The position numbers were made by a program, and so were the translations under genes. From assembly GCA_008508345.1 (NCBI GenBank), contig QNGE01000132.1:206510-270509 (forward strand): a DNA stretch of 64,000 nucleotides, read 5' to 3'. The notes beneath the pieces were generated by a model that was given only the letters and a program-made list of their open reading frames with translations, made no database searches and was not told the DNA's origin. Position 1 is the first letter of the stretch. Every line of letters starts with the position of its first letter. The stretch is from Paragonimus westermani (lineage: Eukaryota > Platyhelminthes > Trematoda > Plagiorchiida > Troglotrematidae). Below, piece after piece: positions 1-11,789 of this stretch.

Positions 1-1621
1 GTGCCTCACTGCCTAAGCACTCCTACGCGGTCAGCAGTGCGACATACAATCCTATGAGTGTAACTGCTTTTCGTCTGACTGCTCCCCTTTGGCCTGTCTG
101 ACAAGGTTGCACCTGGAAGGACCGGAGTCCTAGTCAGCATAGCCCGCCGGATCAAAGCAGTACACAAGCCCGACCACCACGTCAATGTAGCAGTAGAGGT
201 CGGGTATGTCCTACATAGCTCAATTTTGTTCACACTAAGAAACTTTGGAATTGTGGAAACTGGAGAAACGCAGCAAATCCGGTCCCCGGCGGGAGTGCTT
301 TAAAACCGTTTATATGAAATGTGGGTTAAACGGCACACAAGTATGTTTGCGTCAGATTGTTTATGGCATATAGACGGAGGACACGAAATCACGCGATCAG
401 AAATAAGAATTTGAAGACAGAAGTAATTCTGAGGCATGGATACACAAGGCTAAGGCGAAAATATTGAAAAATCCACAAATTATTTATAAATTATTGGACA
501 TAGCTGATCTTACCCTATTTCAGATTCGAACTGGTGAACAGTAAACTTGATCTATGCATCAACTCTGCAGTCATGTTAAAATTAGGCAGTTTATTTTGGA
601 GTGGATGCACCCAAACACTAGAATAAGGCTACTGGCAAGTCACACCACGATGAGTGACCTCAGCGGCAATGGATCAGTCTAGGAATAAGAATCTATCTGA
701 AGGAATGAAGCAGCTATTGAAACACGAAATCCTTAATTAGTTCGACGGACTACTGCTGGGTTGTTAATAGGCAAATATTGGTGTTTTTAATTAGAAGTTA
801 TAATCTTCAACCCATCACTCAAAATGGAGTGTTTATAAAGATGTATCTTTTAACCATTTATCAGACGACCCATATTTTTCGATGATGAATGCTCTCCGGA
901 GATCCACTGTTTGGTTCTCGCTGTTCCCACAGGCTGCGCACTAATGGCTTCTTGTCGATCATTGTGCTGTATCCAAATGTTAGCAAGTCGCTTGGATAAT
1001 ATGATTTTTCAAAACTTTGTAACTAAAAAATTCTAGCATTTTTATTGTACATCCTTTTTAGGTAAAACTTACTGTTCAACACTCTCTAATGGTCTCAAAA
1101 GGACGCCTAAAAGGCCAGCATATTTTGGAATGGATTTTTTGAGTTACTGTTAACATGCGATAAAAATTAACGTACGATTATACGTCACACATCTCTTATA
1201 GAGGCATACGATGATCTGGTTGATTTCTGCGGCATACGCTGTATGCATGTTCGCCGCACCACAAGGCTGTAATGGAAGGTTTTTCGTATCGAGACAACCT
1301 CGATTCGAAAGAGGGAACACCGCTTTGCAATATATGTTATTTATATAATATATTAAGTTATAAGGACATATAATGGTACGCGTCTGACAAATTCCCGGAC
1401 CACCCAGTCATAATATAGCGAAAACAGGTTGGTTTCTGTTTGCACACCTCCATGAACTTGCTTTCGTTACATGGTTTAGACCAATGAAATTACAAGAAGT
1501 ACAATCTGAATTAATCTGGTGATTTTGTTGATGATAGTAGTGTCTAATCGAATCCAGGTCATCCTGCTCCGCTTACTATTGTGAGTCGGTCATTAGGTCG
1601 ATTGAATGGTACCTGGCAATA
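1..1621. other. Left-end stretch without recognisable gene
   Basis: I see only short open segments of the length expected by chance, no transposon motif I would defend and no long repeat. A short AT-rich block lies near 1320-1370. The boundary with the LINE that follows is placed where the protein stops resembling RTE reverse transcriptase, near 1620. Confidence 0.4.
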
Positions 1622-2712
1622 CGTTCAGCACAATCAATGCTAGACGCTATTTCGCGTTCTGCCAAATACTTCGGAATGCGCTTTGCAGCCTCGAAATGCA
1701 AATTGCTTCTGCAGGATTGCTGTGACCACGTAGAATTGGTGTTAGATAATGTAGTCATGGAGGTTGTTGACGGGTTTGTATACCTGGGAAGCTGCATCAG
1801 CAGCGGTGGAGGTGTAGGGAATGAAATAGAAGCGCGTATCTCTAAGGCTAGGGCGGTATTCGCTAACTTGAGGCATCTCTGGCGACAGAGGTGTATTTCT
1901 CTGAAGCTTAAAGGTCGTGTATATAAGACAACGGTGAGGGCCGTATTACTTTACGGCAGCGAAACCTGGCCGCTCAGGGTAGAAGACGTGAACCGTCTTC
2001 AAGTATTTGACCACCGATGTCTGCGTTCAATCGCTCGTATCGGGTGGCATCAGCGCGTAAGTAACGAGGAGGTTAGGAAGCGGGTGTTTGGTAGTGATTG
2101 TCAGACGAGTTCTCTTGTCCAATCTCTACGTTTACACAGGCTTAGATGGTTAGGTCATGTATTAAGAATGCCAGTTAGTCGTCTTCCACACCGAGCACTA
2201 TTCGCTGACACTGCGACCGACTGGTGTAAGGTGCGAGGTGGACAGATAATGACCTGGCGTAGGGAAATGAAGTCGTTCACGAAGGGGTTGGCCACTGTGG
2301 GTCGTATTCGTCTCAAGGGCTGGGGCCCTAGCGACTCACAGAGTCGGTGGTTGGAGACTCTAGGTGAGAGGGCGGCTAATCGAGCTCAGTGGCGTGAGTG
2401 TTGTCGTTGTTTGGCCGAGTTGTCTGTGAAGTGAGTGCACTTAATGACGCGGGGCAGTGGAAGCCGTAAGGAAGATGTCTCGCTGATGACGTCTTACTCT
2501 CAATTGCAGCTCGGTTACTTGTTTGCAATGTGTAGGTGCCTTGATGCTTGATGTTTGAATATGGACGTAGTCATGTTCAGTAGTTAGGTCCCTTCCCGTC
2601 CCCTTCTTTTTCCTTCTCTCTTTCTATATAGGGTTTGCTGTTTCCTCATGGTTGTGTGGCAGTCGAGCATTAGTGTGAACCACTGGTTTATTGCTGTCTA
2701 TGATGATGATGA
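1622..2712 (+). mobile_element. 5'-truncated RTE-clade LINE with TGATGA tail
   Basis: This is the 3' part of a non-LTR retrotransposon of the RTE type found in many flukes. It holds the end of the RT and the C-terminal domain, then about 280 bases of 3' UTR with a pyrimidine-rich stretch (about 2585-2630), and ends in short TGATGA repeats at about 2699-2712. RTE elements are known to end in short tandem repeats instead of poly(A), and 5' truncation is the usual result of target-primed reverse transcription. Endonuclease and the catalytic RT blocks are missing. I cannot see clear target-site duplications. Confidence 0.8.
1637..2434 (+). pseudogene. RTE LINE ORF, C-terminal RT fragment
   Basis: An open frame of 265 codons from an internal ATG to TGA. 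It starts just after the palm/YADD region and carries the conserved tail of RTE-type proteins: KCKLLLQD at residues 21-28, FVYLGSCIS at 47-55, LLYGSETW at 104-111, RCLRSIARI at 127-135 and LRWLGHVLRM at 169-178. In a complete element this would be the downstream part of an endonuclease-RT polyprotein that copies element RNA at a nicked chromosomal site. Without endonuclease and the catalytic aspartates this copy cannot move. The frame is unbroken for 798 bases, so the insertion is probably fairly young. The frame stays open upstream to about 1545, but that part no longer resembles RTE, so the ATG is not a true start. Confidence 0.8.
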
Positions 2713-4229
2713 CCTTGCAATACTGGTTACTTCTGTGCATCAACTGGGCATCTATTTGCATTTCTCTCCCCTCTCTGACTCGTTAAGTTAGGTCATTGTG
2801 CAGAAATTTGGTTGAACTAAGTGTCTATCTGAATCCCGTAAAAGAAGAAATGTGTAGAATTCCATGACTGATTACTTGCTCTTGACATTTTATGAGCATG
2901 TTCTGATGCTGCTCTCCCCTCAAGCCAACAGATGCAAATTATAAAAACACTTGCTCTGTCGCTATCAATAAGTTGTGCGTGGTATGTGAACTTTGTTTCC
3001 GGTTGGGTGTTTTAAACTGACCGGGGCCAATAAACGTCTACACACACATCTCTCTGGTTTGTGTAGTCCACACTGTTTACTGTTCCACCCAAACACACCG
3101 TATTCGTGGTAAACCAGCCGACTTGGCCAACTGTCGGTTACCAGGATGGAAAGGACGTATCAGTCTGAAATCCTTATCTCTGAGAATCTGAAAATGCGGA
3201 TTCCACAATAATACGTTTGTAAACAATTTAGGTTTCAACTAAGAATCAAACGAGAACGTTCTGGACATAAAACACAAAAGTCGAAGAGGAAAACAACTGC
3301 CGTGCAGTTCTGCTAACGAAGGATGAATGGTTTACGATTGCGTTGTGAAACATATTGATGAAAGTTATGAAAGTTCGGTAATTCTGTTCCACTCAAAACG
3401 TCTAGGTAAAATGAGACAACACACACTAGTTATAGGCAATTCAGCTGAGAAAGCCGGAAGTTTCGTGGATGCTACTGAATCGTTGACTGTGGAAGGCTGT
3501 CGTGTGTCATTTGTATTTAGCCGGCAAACCGGACCAGCGCAAAGATAGTAAATAAACTTTGGATAGTTTAAGTTCTCTAATTCAAACTCACTAAAACACA
3601 TTTCACATTCGGGTACATTATTCAGTCGAATGGAGCCAGATGTGTTGAAGTCCCCTTTTGTTAATATCCCTCAGATGTGCCTTAATAATCCCATCTGGTA
3701 GGTGAACTCAGGTTTTGCCTATGACGAATGCGCGCTGACCATCATTCCACTGATCTCACAGTAGGTGTGATCAGTTCAGCATATCTACATTACCTGTCAC
3801 AATAATCTGTGAATCGCTTTGAACACGAATACTCAATTTGATGTAAAAGACACAAGTTCGGATTTTCTGCATGTACATATTACAAAATGTACGGTGGCCA
3901 CATTACACGAGTTGGTCAAAGCCATGTTTTGTAGAGGCAGGGACATTTGCACTTTTAATAAGCTTCGAGTAAAATGCGCGATGCAGCGAAACATTTCCAG
4001 TAGAAGATGGCAAGTTCAAGATGATTTGTTAACGTTCACGGCGAGGCGAACGAGGGTAATGAGCTAACTGAAAATGGCACCGAGAGGAGTATGCGTCCGC
4101 CATTGCAATTCCCATTGAACTCCCCGGCTAACGATGTGGAGCTCAAAGAGAGGTCTGCTTCAGCTCGGGCGTACGAGGTTCCGCTGTTGCGCTCAGTTCA
4201 ATCAACTAACTGACCAGGCCTACGTAATT
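2713..4229. other. Stretch without recognisable gene
   Basis: Nothing beyond chance-length open segments (for example 3327-3548 and 3819-4067, plus strand), which have no recognisable motif and no pair of strong splice sites. Confidence 0.4.
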
Positions 4230-4700
4230 TGAAATTTAGTTCATCTGCTCATTCTGCAGTTGCGGCAACGTTGTATTAGCGACAGTTATCACTGGGAGCA
4301 GCAGAGCACCTCTCCCCACAACTCAATAGACGACGCAACAATCTCAAACTGGCAGGCCTGTTGTCCGATATCCAACATCATTGATTGTCAGACAGATCAA
4401 GGCAACAGGAAAACAAGTTGACCCTTTCATACTATTGATATGCATCTGACATCCGGATATACTGTCTTCTAACAAAGGTAGGCATATCCGAACTGAACAG
4501 GCGTCAACGTGTGTACAAAAGTGGTTGAAGCAACCCATCAGGTTGCCATGGTTCTGCATACATAATACTTAATATAAACATGAATGGGTCCACATCCTGT
4601 CTGTTTCGACTTGTCCGATACGAACAATTTGTTTTACGTTTGCGACCAACAAGAACAAATAAAACGTATACCACAGTATTTAGTCACAGTCAAATAAGAC
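4230..4700 (+). mobile_element. Penelope-like element, 3' terminal fragment (copy 1)
   Basis: A decayed C-terminal part of a PLE with its 3' tail. Across frames one can read a CSCGNVV stretch (start of the GIY-YIG domain), then RYPTSLIVRQIKATGKQVD, matching the conserved histidine-rich segment of PLE endonucleases (typically SSIVRHL..TGH), and finally CVQKWLKQPIRLPW, the usual PLE C-terminus. The DNA of that last stretch (about 4508-4550) is closely similar to the 3' end of the PLE at 17.4-19.8 kb. The non-coding tail ends in TTTTACGTTTGCGAC (4632-4646), which is shared with three other places in the window. Conserved H residues of the domain are changed to Q and K, so it is dead. Confidence 0.65.
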
Positions 4701-7700
4701 GAACTGGTCAAAGAGAACTGTGTTTTCTAGAACCACTGTAAACTAATTATCAATGTTCTGCTAACACCGGACAAAACAGTCGTGGTTGTTACAGCCGATC
4801 AACTGTTGCCAGAAATTGAACCCCGACCACGTTTTCATCAGGTTACTACTATTATCTCTGAATCGTGTTGTTCACAACACGCACATTCATGGTTCAGGTG
4901 AGGATATTTTTGGATTGTCCAAGTTCTTACTTGAAATGAAACTAGAGTCTATAGCACACTTTCCACGTGAACTAGTTGAAGAGTTCATCGATGTAACTTA
5001 CGACAAGAGGTAACCGATTGCAGACACTTTATTACACGTCCAGTAAGAGCATAAAACGTTAGAGTAATGCGCATCAGCCTCACTCAGTAAAGATGATGGG
5101 TAAGATGGCGAAACGAACGTCGCGTATTTATGTAGTCTGAATGATTCCAACATTCGTACTTTGCCAAACTGCATAAAACATAACAGTGTTGGAATCTTGC
5201 AGACACACTGAAATGAAGCCATTTGCTACATTTTCATAAAATCTAAATGTATCATATAATATTGCGAGGGACTGGCGCATTCCCAAGAGAAACAATATGA
5301 TGAATTGATACATAACCTGGCAGACTTGAAAAATTGAATGCTGTCTGCGCTGTTAAAACATTGGAGTCAAGTTAGACATATATTAATGACAATGAGTAAA
5401 TGTTAAACTTTTCAACGCAAGTGGCATTTTCATATATACAGGAGTTCACGTAGAAGAGAGTTGTTAGGGAAACGGAATATTTCGTAGAATATATCTCCAA
5501 AGCTGTGCTGACTGACAGGATATAGTAATTTGTAATCAAATGTCGGACGCAAAGACTCCTTCACTGACTCTAGCGATTTAGACGGGTGCTCCCGGAAGGC
5601 GAATAACTTAAAATTTGACGCAAATCTACTTTCTGTCATTGTTCATTCACATTTTTCTCTGTTGACGCCCTGTGCAACAAACAATGCACGAGATTGCCGT
5701 TATTCGTTATCGGTTAACGCATATGGTTTGTTGTGTAGCTTATTGTCTACGTTTTATGCTGCATGTATTTCGAAATATTGAGAACACTGTTGTTCTTATA
5801 TTGTTTGTTTTCTTCTTGACAATCATCTGTATCAGATCTATCAGTGCTTGGGTTCAGTAGATCTTCACAGATACAGTGAACGCTTACTGTCGTTGCGGGT
5901 GCAAAATATCCGTACAAAAATATATGAATTGTTTTCAGTGACTGGAGTTGTGCCGCTTCAGGTGCACTGGTCTCCACGAAGACCACGTCAAGTATCTGGC
6001 TTCCTTATGTGACCCTTTATCTCCTTGAGCTCTAGGTTGGACGACAGCCAAAACAGCGAACTAGCTCCGGAAACCAGTAAATGAAACTGCAAAACTGTTC
6101 ATAATTCCCTATCCTCATTTCTTTTGTCCGTATAGACTAGATGAAGACCAACGGACTTTATCTGAAGCGAAATTGGAAATACATTCCTTAAACGAGTACA
6201 TAATACTTGCTCTCGCTGGTGTTAAAACCAGCAGGAACGCAGTTGCCCTCTCAACTTCTCGCATAGAACAAGCTTTAACTAAAATGAAGAAGGAAGCATC
6301 CAGGAGAAAAAGCTTTTTCATGTACGTACTCACAACCTATTCTCCAAATGAGATATCTAAGCCAGCCTTGGCACCACAGATTTCGTCAGATGTCACAAAT
6401 CTGGTTGTCGCAAGCAGCCTGCTGCCCATTCGGCTAAAAACTCTCTTGGCTTCTTGATATTTTTGTGTCATACTCAGACCCGCGACAGTGTCCAGAAATA
6501 CTGTCGTTTTGTAATTGGCTAACGCCAACCTAAAAGGCGTGACCCTTGATCACATTCTGCAAGAGAGAGAGAGAGAGAAAGAAAGAATGACTAGCGGACT
6601 AAACGAAAAACATACATCAAGCCTACTGGAAGCTACAGATGCAAACCAGTGGTATGGCTTCTGTTCTCGCAGTGCCCATTTCGATTTCCGTGTCTGTGAT
6701 TCGGAACACTTGTGCTATTCCTCTAAACGAAAGTCTAGTGACCGATCGTCCGAACGTAAGCACAAGGGATCACCCACAAATCGTCTACCGCCTTCCCTCT
6801 CTAAATTCTACCAATAAACTATGTACGAAATTCTACCTTCAGGAAATTCAGACCGGAAGAAGCCAGTTGAGATCGACCTCCGAGGAACAAAGTGCATTCC
6901 TCTTGTCCGCTTAAAAAGTATTTGTTTTAGTGGTCTGAGAATACCCCAAGCATCGGGTTTATTAAATTCCCTCTTAAAGCAGATGGAAGATTCCAATTTT
7001 CTTTCAAAGACAAATTCCACATACTGCATTAAAGGGCTGGACTAGGCATGGCCAGATTGTCGCGCGCTGAGCTAAACAGTCGAGGAAAAATCAGAACCAG
7101 AATCTGAGCTGCACCAAGCAATCTCAATTTATCGGAAAAAACAGCGCATTTTTATAGAGAAACCACAGTACTTACGACTGTTGTTAAACGACAGGCGTCC
7201 TCACGTTTTGACTGGCTGGTTTGTTGCTGTGTTGTTCCACGATCTTACATCTAACAACGCGGTTGTTTGAAACAGATACGCATTCAACAGCAGCTAGTAG
7301 CCGTCTATGATAGCTTGGCACCAGTTTGCCCATAATTCCATCTGCAGCAGTTTTTGCGCAAACACTGATTGGCTGAACCTTCTCCAATGGCAACTCGTAA
7401 CACAGAGAAACCACAGCGTCTATCACCAAGACTGCTAACCCACAGCCCCATACTATCGGTGACGTAAGCGGTGATATCTCGCCGGCAGCCGTAAATAGTG
7501 CCGTCAGATTAACTCAGTGGTACAAACCAATTTCAAGCCCATATCTGTTCATTGCCTCATCCTCAATCTTGCGTCGTAGTACTCAAGTTCTCGCTTGTAC
7601 CTTCAGTTTTCTCTTCTCGCATAAGCAAAGAACGAAGTAGCTTTTAAGTGCTTGCATACGAATTATTTGTGTCCGTTTAATGAACTACCGGAAACCCGAC

Positions 7701-9039
7701 AGTTAGTTCATCGCAATCAATCGCACACCGTTTCATTTTATAACGACCTAACTTACAGGTGTAATTAATGACAATGAACTGAGTAACCCCAGCTTTTCAG
7801 TTTACCGAGTTGACTCGCCAGAGGGAAAATGGAGGTCCCGGCCATTTTCCTTATGCAGAATTTCTCGATATTTACGGTCATCAAGGTGCTTCTGATAAAT
7901 GTGGCCCTGCTTGGCTCCGCCTATCACTGTACGGCGAAGGCTTACTTCTAGGTAGGTTCATTAACCGCGATCTCCCATGCGACACCTTCGGTGATGAAGC
8001 TACTTCTTCAGCTTAAAATCTTCCAAGGATTACAGCGTTCTTCCGATTAAATTTATATGGCTGCTTTTAATGCATCCAAGATTAACTGGGTGTCCGCTTC
8101 TCACCAAGGATGTGGAAGCGGATTCTCGATTTCCCCATCGACACTGATACCATGGAGATTGTGAACACAACACGTGACCGCCTCGGCAAGGCAGCGTTTT
8201 GGTCAGATTCTCTATGCTGCATTTAACTATCTCTGAGGCGAATCACCTGGTAGACAGAGTGATTGTCAAGCATCCACATGCTCGTGTTTGAACACACCGG
8301 TTACCCCTTAAAGCAACCAGTAAAAATTCACGATTTGGAATTTCAAACAGGTTGATTTTAATGGTCTAATAGGCGGCCCAAATCACTTCTTCGAGAACAT
8401 GCTTCTGTGGGTCAGAACTACCTTGCGTTTCAAAGCACGATCTGGGCAGCGGACGATTTATTCGTACCGCACAAACTGTGTACTACTTACCATTCACCTC
8501 TTTCACCTTGCGGACCGTTCCCACTTTTACTCGGAACATAAACTTACAGGAAATGCGGAGTACCTAACTGCTTCCCGCACTGTTCAAAATGAGTGCAGGT
8601 GGGGAATCTACGAACACAGCGAGCTCGTACAAGAAAAGATCTTCCTAATGGCTCGTCCAAACAGAAGTGTTTAATTAAAGAATATGCGTCGATTGAGAAA
8701 GAATGAGCCTTCAGTTCTATTTCTGAGACTGCCCGACCGGAATATTTTGTCTAACCCCCTTGTTGTGGCCGAGATATTTTGTGAATCTGTAACTTTGCTT
8801 CACCGAACTGACAACCCACTCTACCGTTGCAAATCTTTTGTGACCACACCTTACAGCCCAATTTGGTAGATGCTTATGACTTTCATACAAAGTGAACTCA
8901 TAGTACGCACTCATAAACAAAATGGTGTAACTAACAAGCTCGCTTTCGGTACGTTCATAATTTTTCCTTGTTGCCTTTGGATAAAAGTTGATTGATATAT
9001 TCTTACTCGGCCGTAGGATTTATCTTCCAAGCAGTTCGA
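4701..9039. other. Long stretch without recognisable gene
   Basis: No known protein motif. Plus-strand open segments at 6115-6457 (preceded by a pyrimidine-rich run ending in TATAG near 6137) and 7810-8013, and minus-strand segments at 6115-6333, 6337-6528 and 6808-7029, are all of chance length and cannot be assigned. A purine (GA)n run lies at about 6560-6590. Confidence 0.35.
6560..6590 (+). repeat. (GA)n-rich purine microsatellite
   Basis: A run of GA dinucleotides passing into GAAA units. It is a simple repeat with no sign of function. Confidence 0.8.
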
Positions 9040-9497
9040 TTCGGAAGTTCAGTTCGAGAACTTGTTTGCTCGGTTGTCTGTCTTTAAGCCGTCATCTCCG
9101 GTAAATGTTAAATGATTGAAGCCTACACTGGTTAACTCATGTTATCAATGCCAGGAGGGTAGTCTCATCCTGAAACATCTGGTAACGTATGAACAGTTTG
9201 AGGGGGAATATGAAAACATTATTTTATCCAAGCCGGATAGTTCTGCTTAGGAAGGCAGATTATCTAGACAAAATGCAGACCATACGAGGCGACCAAATCA
9301 AATTTTAGAAGACCAGAAATGAGAATGACAAAACCCTTGAGATGAAGAAGTCGTCGTTTAAAATACTCCGTCGCATGAACCAAAACGGGGCAGTTGGCTC
9401 CTCAGCTTTCGAACGCATTCGACTCACTGGAACCGCAATTCCCAGGCTCTACGGATTGCCGAAAGTTCACAAAACGGGTGTACCTTCTTGATCTATT

Positions 9498-9695
9498 TTG
9501 ACCATGTACACCTCATCATACTACTCACTGGCTAAATGTTTGTCGTGTCCCCTTGAACCCATCGGGAAGAAATTGTCAAAACATAGCCTACGAGACTCAT
9601 TTGCATTCATTAATACAATCAACAAGCTAAACCTAACAGGACAGCAAGCTTTTTCTCTAGACGTATTGTCCTTATTTACAAATGTTCCACCGTAA
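9498..9695 (+). pseudogene. PLE reverse transcriptase fragment (finger/palm start)
   Basis: 65 codons ending in FSLDVLSLFTNVPP, the PLE RT motif with the first catalytic aspartate (usually FDVxSLFTNVPL). The upstream YSLAKCLSCPLEPIGKK matches the block that precedes it in PLEs. The frame breaks right after the motif. It is part of copy 2 and has no independent function. Confidence 0.75.
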
Positions 9696-10196
9696 AGAGA
9701 CGATGGCTTGTTTGTCTGATCATAGTGTGGCTAACAATCTAAATGTTCATATTCCCACATCAGAACTAAAACAGCTGTTTTGTACTTAAAACATGCAGTT
9801 TAAATTCGGTGGAGAACTAAATCCACAGATAGATGACATGGCAATGGGATCCCCGTTGGGGTCGCCGTTTACGGACATATTGATGGCCAAGCTCGATAGT
9901 GACTAGTTAGAAGAAACCATTCGTGGATTTAGTGTTTTTCTCTGTGGGCAATATCATGCGTAGAGTTAGTGAAAGATGCTAACCCAGCCAATATATTGGC
10001 CAACTCCAACCCGGCCCACACGAACGTAACAGTTACACTAGAGGCTGAACATAACGATCAACTAGCTTTCCTGGACATGCTTATCCAGCGACGTGCTGAT
10101 GGGTCGGTTCAACGTAGAATATGTAGGAAAAAGACCTAAAATGGGCAGTATATTCGTTTCAGCAGCTTTGTCCCTCTAAATCAAAAGAGAAATGTC

Positions 10197-10481
10197 ATGA
10201 ACTGCTTGACCAATAGAGCTATGAGAATATGTACATGGCATACGGTCTCCGATGAACTAACGTTTCTACGCACACTGTTCTTACAAAATGGCTATCCAAA
10301 ACGTTTTTTGGACAAGACTATGCAACGTCGCGAGAGAAAGGATGAGATGACCCTAACGGGAAAGAAGACTGTTTATTTCACTGGGAGAAATAACACTGCC
10401 ATCAATAGAGCATTCAAAGCTGCCAAACTGCGTGTCTGTTTCATCTCTACTCCAACCCCTGTGTTTACGGTTAAAGGATAA
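10197..10481 (+). pseudogene. PLE linker between RT and endonuclease
   Basis: 94 codons with NRAMRICTW (residues 6-14) and NGYPKRFLDK (31-40), both typical of the region between the PLE RT palm and the GIY-YIG domain. The next open frame overlaps it by about 50 bases in another register, so a frameshift separates it from the endonuclease part at 10432-10743. Confidence 0.75.
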
Positions 10482-10743
10482 AGTGACCGTTTCTGCGGCT
10501 TCGTTTTGTGTGTACTCATTTACCTGTTCCTGTGGAACTAGCTACGTGGGTCGCACGACCAGACGCTTATCTGAACGTATCCGTGAGCATCATCCCGCCT
10601 GGATCAATAGCGGAGTCGCTAACGCACGTTCCCGCGCAATTGTTGCACACCTCGTCGATACAGATCATACAGTCAACCTGGCCTTCTCTTTTAGTCCGAT
10701 TTACCAAGTCAACGGCATCCACTCAAAAGCTGTCAGATGCTAA
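10432..10743 (+). pseudogene. PLE GIY-YIG endonuclease domain
   Basis: 103 codons. Residues 27-42 read VYSFTCSCGTSYVGRT, a good GIY-YIG core with the PLE-specific CxC insertion, followed by RRLSERIREHHPAWI (44-58) with the catalytic-region arginine. AIVAHLVDTDH follows downstream, matching the family's histidine segment. In a live PLE this domain nicks target DNA to prime reverse transcription. The active-site core looks intact, but upstream RT is destroyed. Another frameshift follows before the end of the protein near 10880. Confidence 0.85.
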
Positions 10744-11089
10744 TTTTGGCCACAGCTGAGGCAATCGGAATTCGACACACCCTTGTGCGCACAGAAGTGC
10801 TTTGTTCAGGCGTTGAAATTGAGACGGCTAGCCACCCACACCATGGTCGATCAAAACGCAATCGTTCCACTTACGCCATAATTGTGACGTAATCGTGTCA
10901 AAACATTGTCTTTGTGTCTGCCTATGACGTGTCTGACCTCACTTGACATTGCTGTTTGATTTTATTCGCTTCACCCTGACCGAAAACGAGTTTTTCCGGT
11001 ATATCATTTCTCTGGTTACGCTAGGGATTTTTAACCATTTGGAATTTGAAACAGTGAGTTCCCTTCAATGACTTCCTCAGCGCAGAAAG

Positions 11090-11480
11090 AAGACATATGT
11101 TGCGATATGTTCACATTTCGTTTACTCTCATCAGTCGCAAACGTAAAACATGCAAGTTATATATGACAGACAATTAGAGATAGACAGGGTATGGACACGC
11201 ATACAATCATACCACGTATTGTCATCACCACCACGGCAACCCTATAGGTTGCTTCACCCACTTTTGTGCACACAGCGCCGGCTGGTGAGCTCTAATCAGC
11301 ATGGCTTCGTTAAAGGTCAGTAGCTTCGGGTTCTGCTGACGTAACAATATTTTGAAAGAGTTAAGTGGGACCACCAGGTGACCTGTTATCATGATGTGTC
11401 TGGTTCGGATTCACTGTGTGAAATGTAGCGTTCACCTTTTCTTGGTCCAGGCTGAAACCTTACTTGTTCGCCATTGATAA
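11090..11480 (-). mobile_element. Penelope-like element, inverted 3' fragment (copy 3)
   Basis: The reverse complement is clearly related to the 3' end of the PLE at 17.4-19.8 kb. It carries an ATAACAGGTCACC segment, then AAATATTGTTACG with the reading SFKILLRQQNPKLLTF, then CAQKWVKQPIGLPW (about 11228-11280 on the plus strand) and a non-coding tail with the shared GTCGCAAACGTAAAA motif at 11134-11148 (plus-strand reading). Only the C-terminal part of the endonuclease and the 3' UTR are present. It lies tail to tail with copy 2, which ends about 200 bases upstream. Confidence 0.75.
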
Positions 11481-11789
11481 CAGGAGATGCGCAGATCGCA
11501 TGCTTCCTTCGTTTGTCCTAGTCTTGTTCCTCAGCCACAGTATAGTTTCTCACGCTCCCCCAAACCACCCTCGACTGGCGCCCAGAGAGGACGCGGAGCA
11601 TGTTACAAGCTGTATTGGCTCGGCAACAGACTCACCAGCTGCGATCAACCTCGTTAACTGCCAGTATGCCGCTCATTGCAAATTTCTTTCCAGTAACACC
11701 CGCCATCTATCTAGGTTTAGGTGTAAAGTAAAGACAGTTGACATTCTTTACGTAAACCCCTTGAAATAGACAAAGGGTCCTGGAGCACA

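Larger units (their letters stand above)
9040..10900 (+). mobile_element. Degraded Penelope-like element (copy 2)
   Basis: PLEs encode a telomerase-related reverse transcriptase joined to a GIY-YIG endonuclease. Reading across frames, the landmarks come in the expected order: a FENLFARLS-type N-terminal block (about 9055), LSKPDSS where the family has a PDKG box (about 9219), RLYGLPKVHKTG (about 9445-9480), SLDVLSLFTNVPP (9652-9692), MAMGSPLGSPF (about 9838-9870), a QLAFLDMLIQRRADGS block (about 10056), NGYPKRFLDK (about 10287) and a GIY-YIG domain (10507-10610). Stops and frameshifts separate the blocks, and I cannot find the YVDD catalytic box between 9900 and 10000, where it should be. The C-terminus, read as AEAIGIRHTLVRTEV, runs to about 10880. 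Confidence 0.85.

Noticed and set aside
6..233. Minus-strand 75-codon frame with a faint PLE-linker look (PTSTATLTWW, LIRRAM)
   Set aside because: The resemblance is a few residues only and no neighbouring PLE block is present.
510..540. tRNA B-box-like GATTCGAACT
   Set aside because: No A-box at a proper distance and no cloverleaf on either strand.
6115..7045. Set of overlapping open frames on both strands
   Set aside because: Chance length, no domain, and the strands compete. I could not choose a coding strand.
7810..8013. 68-codon plus-strand frame with G-rich text
   Set aside because: No family match, no splice signal pair and no neighbour. Within chance.
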